A stretch of DNA of 64,000 bases, from positions 30,639 through 94,638 of the forward strand of contig CAJOMJ010000015.1 of assembly GCA_905235505.1 (NCBI GenBank). The letters are read 5' to 3'. This DNA is from Paludibacteraceae bacterium. GTDB taxonomy: Bacteria; Bacteroidota; Bacteroidia; Bacteroidales; Paludibacteraceae. Made by a program: the position numbers and the translations under genes. Shown here piece after piece: positions 45,012 to 51,233 of this stretch (the stretch's first letter is position 1; each line of letters opens with the position of its first letter). The notes beneath the pieces were generated by a model. That model saw only the letters and a program-made list of their open reading frames with translations. It was not told the DNA's origin and ran no database searches.

Positions 45012-46489
45012 TGCTTGTCCTCCCATTTGGTTAGTTTGACAGACTGAGGCGGTATCTGAATGCCGACACGGTCGCCGTCATCCCATACGTCGGTAGTATA
45101 GACATAGAGGTCATTGCCCTCGTCAGTGCGGATAGTGAGATTATAGTGGTTACCCTTGTACAAGATGAAGTGTACTTCGCCTGAGAGGACGCCGTCTTCT
45201 TCGTGGTCTTGAAGGTCAATATCACGGAACGGCACTTTCACTTGCACTTTGTCGCCTATGGCGAAAGGTTTCAGTTGTTCGGCATCGACCTCCCAGTCGG
45301 CATCGAGGAAGCGTACTTTGCCGTTTTTGAGTACTTCGCCCTCGAAATAGTTGTACAGATAGCGTTCTTTGCGCATTATCTGTATGTCTTCGGGTTTGAT
45401 GAGCATACCCACTTTGGTATCAGGGAGAAACTCGTGGTAGTCCTGCACAAGAAACTCGTAGCCATTGTCGGTAAGGACGGTCATCTCATAGTGCACACCT
45501 TTGAATATGCAACTTTGTACAATGCCATACCACTTAGTGAATTTTCCCTTAGGAATACGGTCGTCGGGGTCGTAGTCTTCCTGTTGCGCTTCGATAGAGG
45601 CGAGAGAGTCACGTTTGGATTTAGACTCCCAGATATAGATATCTTCGGGTCGGAGGACGACATCGACAGGTGTATTCTCGCCAAAGCCCTCGTCAATGCA
45701 GTCAAACTCCCGGTCGCAAAACTCTACACGACGGTCACGAATCATGGTGCCGCTGAGTATATTGCTTTCACCGATGAAGTCAGCTACAAAGCAGTTGACG
45801 GGTTCGTTGTATATGTCGGTAGGGGTACCTATCTGCTGAATCTTGCCTTCGTTCATAACGACCACGCGGTCGGAGAGGGTGAGTGCCTCTTCCTGGTCGT
45901 GGGTGACGTAGATGAAGGTTATACCGAGTTTTTTGTGCATCTCTTTGAGTTCGAGTTGCATGTCTTTACGCATCTTGAGGTCGAGAGCTGCAAGGGGTTC
46001 GTCAAGCAGGAGTACTTCGGGTTGGTTGATGATAGCTCTTGCGATGGCGACACGCTGCTGTTGTCCGCCGGAGAGGGAGTCAACATCACGATACTCGTAG
46101 TCAGTCATGCCGACAGTCTTGAGCGCCTGCTTTACTTTTTTGTCGATAGTGTCTTTGTCGAGTTTCTTCAGTTTGAGACCGAAAGCCACATTATCGTACA
46201 CATTGAGATGTGGGAAGAGGGCATATTTCTGGAAGACGGTGTTGACGGGTCGCTTGTGCGGCGGGGTTTGCGTGATGTCTTCCCCTTTCAAAAGAATATC
46301 CCCCGAAGTGGCTACCTGAAAGCCCGCAATACAGCGGAGGAGTGTAGTTTTGCCACATCCGGAAGGACCTAAGATGGTTACAAACTCGCCTTTCTCTACC
46401 GAAAGGCTTACATTGTCAAGGGCGAATTTACCGTCGTCGAACTGCTTGGAGACGTTCTTCACCTCAATAATGTAATTAGTGTTTTGCAT
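45008..46489 (-). CDS. potA: Spermidine/putrescine ABC transporter ATP-binding protein PotA, extended C-terminus
   Basis: The 493-residue ATPase has Walker A ([18 protein letters not shown]), Q-loop ([20 protein letters not shown]), signature ([18 protein letters not shown]), Walker B ([20 protein letters not shown]) and switch His ([11 protein letters not shown]). The usual PotA is about 360-380 residues. Here the region after residue 240 is enlarged, with TOBE-like segments ([52 protein letters not shown]), suggesting duplicated TOBE domains for regulation. It is transcribed from the promoter at 46566-46596 and begins the operon running to the phosphoethanolamine transferase gene. The extended form seems intact rather than a fusion with another enzyme. 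Confidence 0.94.
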   Translation of the reverse strand: MQNTNYIIEVKNVSKQFDDGKFALDNVSLSVEKGEFVTILGPSGCGKTTLLRCIAGFQVATSGDILLKGEDITQTPPHKRPVNTVFQKYALFPHLNVYDNVAFGLKLKKLDKDTIDKKVKQALKTVGMTDYEYRDVDSLSGGQQQRVAIARAIINQPEVLLLDEPLAALDLKMRKDMQLELKEMHKKLGITFIYVTHDQEEALTLSDRVVVMNEGKIQQIGTPTDIYNEPVNCFVADFIGESNILSGTMIRDRRVEFCDREFDCIDEGFGENTPVDVVLRPEDIYIWESKSKRDSLASIEAQQEDYDPDDRIPKGKFTKWYGIVQSCIFKGVHYEMTVLTDNGYEFLVQDYHEFLPDTKVGMLIKPEDIQIMRKERYLYNYFEGEVLKNGKVRFLDADWEVDAEQLKPFAIGDKVQVKVPFRDIDLQDHEEDGVLSGEVHFILYKGNHYNLTIRTDEGNDLYVYTTDVWDDGDRVGIQIPPQSVKLTKWEDKQ

Positions 46490-46565
46490 TACTGATAAAT
46501 AGTTTATATATTTCTATGGAACAGTGAACTTAAACCGCATAAAATATGTTTTTGGTTTCGGGGTG

Positions 46566-46596
46566 CAAAGGTAGTGATAATTTTGTGATTATCAAA
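46566..46596 (-). promoter_or_regulatory. Bacteroidota-type promoter for the potABC operon
   Basis: On the minus strand TTTG (46596-46593), a 19-bp spacer and TACCTTTG (46573-46566) match the consensus. The spacing to ATG 46489 leaves a leader of about 70 nt. Confidence 0.78.
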
Positions 46597-46617
46597 ATTA
46601 AGGTTGGGGGCAAGCAG

Positions 46618-47853
46618 TTATTTGACAAATTTACTACCATTCCGGATGTATATTCCTTGCGGAAGACGGTCGGTGTCAGTGACGAGTCTGCCGTCGATAG
46701 TGAAGACGGGGAGGTCGGCTTTCAGGCATGCAGGCGTGCCTGAGAGTTGCTCAGCACCTGAAGTGATACCACGAAGGACCTGAAGTGAGAACAGGGCGTC
46801 AGAGACTTTGCCCGAGTTGGGGTTGAAGAGACCGTGGTTGTACCAAGGTTCATATACACGGTTATTATAGGGGTTTTCTTCGGGGAACCAATAGAGGATA
46901 CCTGTCATATAGTCCAGATCGACGGTAGCGGCAACGAGGTCATCGAGGAAGAGTTTCTGTCCGGCGGGCGAAGCGGGCCAAACGGAGGTGAAGTTGTAGG
47001 AGGCATTAGCGGGATACCAGTTGTTGTAGTATCCGGTTTCTACGAGCATGATGTCTTTGTCGGGGAAAGCGTTGTGGAGACCTGCAAGGAGGCTCTTGAG
47101 GCTTTTAATGTCGTTGTGCCACTCGGGATAGTAACTGAGACCTATGATGTCGTAATCGAGAGAGGCGAGCCGGTTATAGATTTTCTCAGAGCCGGTGAGG
47201 TTGTTGGTGCGCTCGGTATGAATGATAATCTTTGCGTCGGGGCACACTTCGCGGCAAGCCTTGCCTGCCTGAGCGAGGAGACTGACGAGTCTGTCCCAGT
47301 TATTGTCTTTGTCGTAGTGGCAATAGTAGGTCTTAGTGCCTTGCGGTCCCCAGAGCATGCCGTAGGAGATTTCGTTGCCGGTCTGGATGAAGTCGGGAGC
47401 AGCACCTTCCGCCACGAGTTGCTCAAGGATGCGTTTGGTATAGGCATATACGGTGTCGGGGAGTGCCGATTCGGGGACAGAGGTCCATGCGGCGGGAGTC
47501 CTTTGGTCGGTAGGGTCTGCCCAAGTGTCGGAATAATGAAAGTCGAGCATGAAGTTCATACCCGCTTCTTTGATGCGCTTGGCAAGCGGAAGGATATAAT
47601 CAAGGTCTTGAAGCACACCTGTCTCTTTACCGTCGGGGTTGACGAAGAGGCGGAGACGGGCGATATTAAAACCTGCCCGGTCGCGGAAGAAAGTGACCAA
47701 GTCGGATATACGCTTGCCGTCGCGGTCGGTATATTGTACATTAGCCTTCTCGTAGGAGGGCAGCATAGAGATGTCTCCGCCAACGAATTTCTGCTGTGCA
47801 GAGAGAGCAACGGAAAGGAGGAGAAACAGGGAAAGAAGTGATTTGCGTGTCAT
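46618..47853 (-). CDS. GH53 endo-beta-1,4-galactanase with T9SS-type C-terminus
   Basis: The 411-residue enzyme has a signal peptide (MTRKSLLSLFLLLSVALSAQ). The GH53 barrel shows FVGGDISMLPSYE, FNIARLRLFVNPDG, NFMLDFHYSDTWADP, FIQTGNEISYGMLWGPQG with Glu161 as acid/base, and DIMLVETGYYNNWYP with Glu272 as nucleophile. It cuts beta-1,4-galactan side chains of pectin (type I arabinogalactan). The tail (LPVFTIDGRLV..LPQGIYIRNGSKFV) resembles a short T9SS sorting signal, so export to the surface is likely. It has its own promoter (47945-47976), separate from the main PUL. Confidence 0.93.
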   Translation of the reverse strand: MTRKSLLSLFLLLSVALSAQQKFVGGDISMLPSYEKANVQYTDRDGKRISDLVTFFRDRAGFNIARLRLFVNPDGKETGVLQDLDYILPLAKRIKEAGMNFMLDFHYSDTWADPTDQRTPAAWTSVPESALPDTVYAYTKRILEQLVAEGAAPDFIQTGNEISYGMLWGPQGTKTYYCHYDKDNNWDRLVSLLAQAGKACREVCPDAKIIIHTERTNNLTGSEKIYNRLASLDYDIIGLSYYPEWHNDIKSLKSLLAGLHNAFPDKDIMLVETGYYNNWYPANASYNFTSVWPASPAGQKLFLDDLVAATVDLDYMTGILYWFPEENPYNNRVYEPWYNHGLFNPNSGKVSDALFSLQVLRGITSGAEQLSGTPACLKADLPVFTIDGRLVTDTDRLPQGIYIRNGSKFVK

Positions 47854-47878
47854 AGGATATTAGTTTTAGAGTTGATTT

Positions 47879-47903
47879 ACAGACGTGACACTGCCACGTA
47901 CAG
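47879..47903. repeat. Dispersed palindrome (GAGACGTGAC family), degenerate copy
   Basis: ACAGACGTGACACTGCCACG then TACAGG lies in the 5' leader of the GH53 gene. Confidence 0.5.
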
Positions 47904-47944
47904 GCTGACAGGTATGATTTAGTTAATAGTTCTGAATGCGGGTA

Positions 47945-47976
47945 CAAAGATACGGAAAAAAATCAAGTTACCAAAA
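47945..47976 (-). promoter_or_regulatory. Bacteroidota-type promoter for the GH53 gene
   Basis: On the minus strand TTTTG (47976-47972), a 19-bp spacer and TATCTTTG (47952-47945) match the consensus. The leader to ATG 47853 is about 85 nt and contains a degenerate palindrome. Confidence 0.75.
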
Positions 47977-47990
47977 AACGATACAGAAAT

Positions 47991-48018
47991 GTAGAGAAAC
48001 GACACCATCATGTCTCGA
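47991..48018. repeat. Dispersed palindrome, degenerate copy
   Basis: GTAGAGAAACGACACCATCA then TGTCTCGA keeps the outer arms of the family with a decayed centre. Confidence 0.45.
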
Positions 48019-48025
48019 AGAAGTG

Positions 48026-48088
48026 TGGTTTAGAGTGGTTTAGAGTTGTTTAGTATGGTTTAGAGTGGTTTAGTATGGTTTAGAGTTG
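48026..48088. repeat. Tandem repeat of about six 10-bp units (TGGTTTAGAG/TTGTTTAGTA)
   Basis: Units TGGTTTAGAG, TGGTTTAGAG, TTGTTTAGTA, TGGTTTAGAG, TGGTTTAGTA and TGGTTTAGAG follow one another. No coding frame uses it. Confidence 0.85.
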
Positions 48089-48120
48089 TGGGTATTGAAT
48101 GGGTATGCAAGTATTATTTT

Positions 48121-48302
48121 ATGTGTCACAATGTCACAAAGTGAGAAGAGAAGGTGATTTACTTATTTTGAGAGATATTGTGACATTGTGACATTGTGAC
48201 ATAACGAAACACGGATTTGCGTGTTTTGTTTTTCAGAAATAGGGGGTAAAAGTTACGAAATCGGGTATTTTGTTGTGAGTTTTGGGGTATTTTGGTTAAA
48301 AA
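48121..48302. repeat. Inverted-repeat element B (same architecture as 11681-11850)
   Basis: The left arm TGTGTCACAATGTCACAAAG (48122-48141) pairs with the right arm ATTGTGACATTGTGACATTG (48176 onward). Seventeen bases later comes GCGTGTTTTGTTTTTCAGAA (48219 onward), then TTGTGAGTTTTGGGGTATTT (48272 onward). Both flanks and their spacing match the 11.7-kb copy, but the arms differ. Confidence 0.75.
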
Positions 48303-48357
48303 AATGGGGGTCTGCGAAAGCACTTTTTGGGGGCGTTAATTGGGGGTAAGATAATTA

Positions 48358-48402
48358 TTATATATATATTATATTTATTTTATAAATATAATATATATAT
48401 AA
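48358..48402. repeat. Perfect AT-rich palindrome with 20-bp arms
   Basis: Arms 48358-48377 and 48383-48402 are exact reverse complements made only of A and T, with a 5-nt loop. A smaller hairpin, TACGC/GCGTA, follows at about 48410-48423. Confidence 0.85.
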
Positions 48403-48470
48403 CCGCGCGTACGCTTATGCGTAGAGAGGCGAAAAACGAGACGAAAAAGCACGAAAACAGACAGAAAAGA

Positions 48471-48498
48471 TGTGTCACAATGTCACAATGTCACAAAG
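48471..48498. repeat. Three tandem TGTCACAA units
   Basis: TGTCACAA is repeated three times with no right-hand arm nearby. It abuts the 3' end of the small ORF at 48502-48642. Confidence 0.8.
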
Positions 48499-48501
48499 AG
48501 C

Positions 48502-48642
48502 CTATTTGCGGAGTTTGCGGATGAGGTAGAAGAGAAGGCAATTGTACTCGCCTGCCTTGTTGAGATTGCGGGTAAAGAAGGGGTACTCGGGTAGCAGTGC
48601 GAAGACGAGGAGGCAGACGAGTATGACGAGGAAAGTTTTCAT
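48502..48642 (-). CDS. Likely small single-pass membrane protein, 46 residues
   Basis: ATG 48642 opens a 46-codon frame ending in TAG at 48502-48504. The product has one hydrophobic segment (MKTFLVILVCLLVFALLPEY), then a polar stretch and a basic tail (FYLIRKLRK). An in-frame ATG at 48654 would add four residues. Codon use is like that of real genes here, and the membrane-then-basic-tail layout is common in small bacterial membrane proteins. No promoter or clear ribosome site is seen, and no family is recognised. It lies within an otherwise non-coding, repeat-rich gap. Confidence 0.45.
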   Translation of the reverse strand: MKTFLVILVCLLVFALLPEYPFFTRNLNKAGEYNCLLFYLIRKLRK

Positions 48643-48654
48643 GCGGCAGAGCAT

Positions 48655-49029
48655 TTAATCGGGCACGAAGAGAGTTGTCTGCAGTTGCCGCATAGCGTAC
48701 TGGAAAATTGGGTAGTCGATTTTACCCCCCCCTTTTTAACTGAGAGGCAGGGTGAGTGAGGTGATTTTGCGACAGTCTTAAATCTTTGATTTAAGGCGAT
48801 AAAATTTCCGAGGTGAGGAATTATATTGCCAGAGAGGAGAAAACGGCGCAGAAGTCAAATAAACGGCATTTATGGCAGGGTTTTGATTGGTGGGTCTTAT
48901 TCTTGTTTTGTTGGTTGCGTTTGGAGAGGATTACGGATGCCCGAATATAATTCGGGCGAAAACGAAGAAATTTTCTTTGCTATTAGGAGAGACATTTCTC
49001 TACATGCGGGCACTTGATGGTGGAGGAGG
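48655..49029. other. Intergenic region, no gene recognised
   Basis: About 375 bp between the small membrane-protein ORF and the mla promoter region. A short plus-strand frame begins around 48826, but it has no promoter, a non-ATG start and an unnatural composition. Nothing else is supported. Confidence 0.5.
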
Positions 49030-49060
49030 GAGACGTGACGGTGTCGCGTCTCTACGAGGG
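49030..49060. repeat. Dispersed palindrome (GAGACGTGAC family), best copy
   Basis: GAGACGTGAC-GGT-GTCGCGTCTC followed by TACGAGG is a 10-bp stem with one G-T wobble. It lies just upstream of the mlaE promoter. Confidence 0.85.
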
Positions 49061-49096
49061 ATAAAAGACATAAGAAATCGGTAAAAAACATAAGAA

Positions 49097-49128
49097 TTTG
49101 CGAGTATGAAGAAAAATGTGTAATTTTG
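49097..49128 (+). promoter_or_regulatory. Bacteroidota-type promoter for the mlaEF operon
   Basis: TTTG (49097-49100), a 20-bp spacer and TAATTTTG (49121-49128) match the consensus. ATG 49167 lies about 33 nt after the predicted start. Confidence 0.8.
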
Positions 49129-49166
49129 TGCGCTTAATACGCTTAATATGCAAAAGAGACAGAGTT

Positions 49167-49910
49167 ATGAAGACATTTTTCATACATATCGGGGAATATT
49201 TTCTACTGATGGGCAGAGTGTTCCACACGCCTGACAAGTGGCGTATGTTTTTTCGTCAGCAGTCGAAAGAGTTTGAGAAGCAGGGTCTTCAGTCGTTGCC
49301 GATAGTGATAATCATCTCGGTGTTCATAGGTGCGATAATGACGATTCAGACGAAGTTGAACACGAGTAACCCGTTGTTGCCGACGTACACGACAGGCTTA
49401 GTGACCCGTGACACGCTGCTGCTTGAGTTTTCGAGCACCATACTCTGCCTGATACTGGCGGGGAAGGTGGGTAGTAACATAGCGTCGGAGATAGGTACGA
49501 TGCGTATCACGGAGCAGATAGACGCGATGGAGATAATGGGAGTGAACTCCGCCAACTATCTCATCTTGCCGAAGATAATGGCGTTTGTGCTGATGATGCC
49601 GATATTAGTTATCATATCGATGGCAGTAGGTCTGTTAGGGGGTTATTTTGTAGGTGCATTCACGGACATAATAACCGTGGCAGACTATTTGATAGGCATA
49701 CAGTATGCTTTTATTCCGTTTTACGTATGGTATTCGATAATCAAGTCGGTGGTGTTTGCATTCATCATCGCCTCCGTGAGTTCGTATTACGGTTATTATG
49801 CATACGGAGGAGCATTGGAGGTAGGTAAGGCAGCGACGAATGCAGTAGTGAACTCGAGCATACTGATATTGTTCTTTAATTTGTTATTAACCAACTTGAT
49901 GCTGAATTGA
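49167..49910 (+). CDS. mlaE: MlaE family ABC transporter permease (lipid trafficking)
   Basis: The 247-residue membrane protein starts at ATG 49167 (MKTFFIHIGEYFLLMGRVFH). It shows the MlaE signatures SLPIVIIISVFIGAIMTIQT, LEFSSTILCLILAGKVGSNI, then SEIGTMRITEQIDAMEIMGV, and a C-terminal AATNAVVNSSILILFFNLLL with about five helices. MlaE is the inner-membrane part of a phospholipid transporter that maintains outer-membrane asymmetry. The ATPase gene mlaF follows 88 bp later, with a dispersed palindrome between. An MCE-domain partner (MlaD) is not encoded next to it in this window. Confidence 0.93.
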   Translation: MKTFFIHIGEYFLLMGRVFHTPDKWRMFFRQQSKEFEKQGLQSLPIVIIISVFIGAIMTIQTKLNTSNPLLPTYTTGLVTRDTLLLEFSSTILCLILAGKVGSNIASEIGTMRITEQIDAMEIMGVNSANYLILPKIMAFVLMMPILVIISMAVGLLGGYFVGAFTDIITVADYLIGIQYAFIPFYVWYSIIKSVVFAFIIASVSSYYGYYAYGGALEVGKAATNAVVNSSILILFFNLLLTNLMLN

Positions 49911-49930
49911 ATTCAGTGGAGAGGGGGAGG

Positions 49931-49961
49931 GAAACGTGACGGTGTCGCGTCTCTACGAGGG
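49931..49961. repeat. Dispersed palindrome (GAGACGTGAC family) between mlaE and mlaF
   Basis: GAAACGTGACGGTGTCGCGT then CTCTACGAGGG, nearly identical to the copy at 49030-49060. Confidence 0.85.
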
Positions 49962-49998
49962 GGCAGATGTGATGAGATTATCGGATATACTTTGAAAT

Positions 49999-50766
49999 AT
50001 GATACGAGTAGATGATATAGTAAAGAGTTTTGACGGCTCGGTGGTGCTTGACCATATAAGTACCCAATTCGAGGACGGCAAGGTAAACATGATTATCGGT
50101 CAGTCAGGTTCGGGCAAGACGGTAATGATGAAGTCGGTGATAGGTCTTCACAAGATAGACTCGGGCAGAATAGAATACGACGGGAGGAACTTGCCAGACA
50201 TGTCGGAGAAAGAGGTGAGGGAGTTGCGTCGTGAGGTGGGCATGCTGTTTCAGGGTGCCGCATTGTTTGACAGCCTGAACGTGCTTGAGAACGTGATGTT
50301 TCCTCTTGAGATGTTTTCCGACATGACGACCGAGGAGAAGACAGAGCGCGCCCGCTTCTGCCTGAAGCGCGTAAACATAGAAGAACGTGCTTTTTCGCTT
50401 ATGCCCTCGGAGATTTCGGGCGGTATGCAGAAGCGTGTGGCGATAGCGAGAGCGATATCCATGAATCCGAGGTATCTCTTCTGCGACGAGCCCAACTCGG
50501 GCCTTGACCCGAGAACGAGTTTGGTGATAGACAGGCTGATACAAGACATAACACAGGAGTACAACATCTGCACCATAATCAACTCGCACGATATGAACTC
50601 GATAATGGAGATAGGTGACAACATAGTGTTTCTGCTGCAAGGCAAGAAAGAATGGCAGGGCAGCAGGCACGAAATATTCCAAGCCGAAAGCGAGGCCCTG
50701 CAAGATTTCGTGTTTGCAAGCGAGTTGTTCAAGAAAGTGAAGAAAGCGAACGAGGTGGAGAGTTGA
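49999..50766 (+). CDS. mlaF: MlaF family ABC transporter ATP-binding protein
   Basis: The 255-residue ATPase has Walker A (IIGQSGSGKTVMMKSVIGL), the Q-loop MLFQGAALFDSLNVLENVMF, which is a hallmark of MlaF, the signature [15 protein letters not shown], Walker B (RYLFCDEPNSGLDPRTS) and the switch His (INSHDMNSIMEIGD). It energises lipid movement with MlaE at the inner membrane. It is 88 bp downstream of mlaE and 58 bp upstream of the propeptide-like gene, both gaps holding a palindrome, so these genes are likely one transcript. Confidence 0.95.
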   Translation: MIRVDDIVKSFDGSVVLDHISTQFEDGKVNMIIGQSGSGKTVMMKSVIGLHKIDSGRIEYDGRNLPDMSEKEVRELRREVGMLFQGAALFDSLNVLENVMFPLEMFSDMTTEEKTERARFCLKRVNIEERAFSLMPSEISGGMQKRVAIARAISMNPRYLFCDEPNSGLDPRTSLVIDRLIQDITQEYNICTIINSHDMNSIMEIGDNIVFLLQGKKEWQGSRHEIFQAESEALQDFVFASELFKKVKKANEVES

Positions 50767-50782
50767 GGCAGATTTTATCATT

Positions 50783-50812
50783 GAGACGTGACTGTGTCGC
50801 GTCTCTACGAGA
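50783..50812. repeat. Dispersed palindrome (GAGACGTGAC family) with leader extension
   Basis: GAGACGTGACTGTGTCGCGT then CTCTACGAG. It is followed by AGTTGAAGACTATATG, whose ATG (50825) starts the next gene. Confidence 0.85.
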
Positions 50813-50824
50813 GTTGAAGACTAT

Positions 50825-51172
50825 ATGAAGACAAAGATAATTGTAATACTTATATCGTTGAGTGTGAGTGCGGGAGTGTATGCCCAGGCTCAGCGTCGCG
50901 GTGTGCCGGCAACACCCTACCCTATAGAACATGTGCAACCAGACGGCGACACGCTCATATACCGTCTGCACGGTGACGAGCGCAGGCATTGGCAGACTAC
51001 ATTAGACGGTTATTTGATAAAGCAGAACAAGCATGGCAGGTTCTGCTATGCAAGATTCGACAAGAAGGGTGTAATCAAACCCACCTGCCGCACCGCCCAC
51101 AACGAAGAGAAAAGAAGCAAATGCGAGAAAAAATACATACAGAAACATATTCCGAAGGATGAGTTGATGTAG
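50825..51172 (+). CDS. Secreted stand-alone homologue of an M6-protease propeptide
   Basis: The 115-residue protein has a signal peptide (MKTKIIVILISLSVSAGVYA). The body reads PYPIEHVQPDGDTLIYRLHG, DERRHWQTTLDGYLIKQNKH, GRFCYARFDKKG and TAHNEEKRSKCEKKY. This matches the N-terminal propeptide of Bacteroidota M6 metalloproteases, including the two encoded just downstream (PDGTVAEYFMHGDEVYHYMT; GDRWLHYYESADGRCW). No catalytic domain follows; the frame ends cleanly after KHIPKDELM. It could be a propeptide-derived inhibitor or chaperone for the neighbouring proteases, or the remnant of a third M6 gene. It lies 61 bp before the first protease gene with a palindrome in the gap. Confidence 0.75.
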   Translation: MKTKIIVILISLSVSAGVYAQAQRRGVPATPYPIEHVQPDGDTLIYRLHGDERRHWQTTLDGYLIKQNKHGRFCYARFDKKGVIKPTCRTAHNEEKRSKCEKKYIQKHIPKDELM

Positions 51173-51191
51173 TTGAGAGAGGTGCAATGAG

Positions 51192-51220
51192 GAGCCGTGA
51201 CAGTGTTGCGTCTCTACGAG
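51192..51220. repeat. Dispersed palindrome (GAGACGTGAC family) with leader extension
   Basis: GAGCCGTGACAGTGTTGCGT then CTCTACGAG. It is followed by ATTTGAAGATTATATG, whose ATG (51234) starts the M6 protease gene; the same leader is seen before folE. Confidence 0.85.
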
Positions 51221-51233
51221 ATTTGAAGATTAT

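Noticed and set aside
45203-46372. 389-codon plus-strand frame opposite potA
   Set aside because: Antisense to conserved ABC motifs; no independent evidence.
48471-48498. TGTCACAA direct repeats as plasmid-type replication iterons
   Set aside because: Only three units, no rep gene, and the surroundings are chromosomal housekeeping genes.
48327-48524. 65-codon plus-strand frame across the AT palindrome
   Set aside because: Non-ATG start, runs through a palindrome and iterated repeats, and the protein has no natural composition.
48826-49017. 63-codon plus-strand frame before mlaE
   Set aside because: TTG start, no promoter and no protein-like features.
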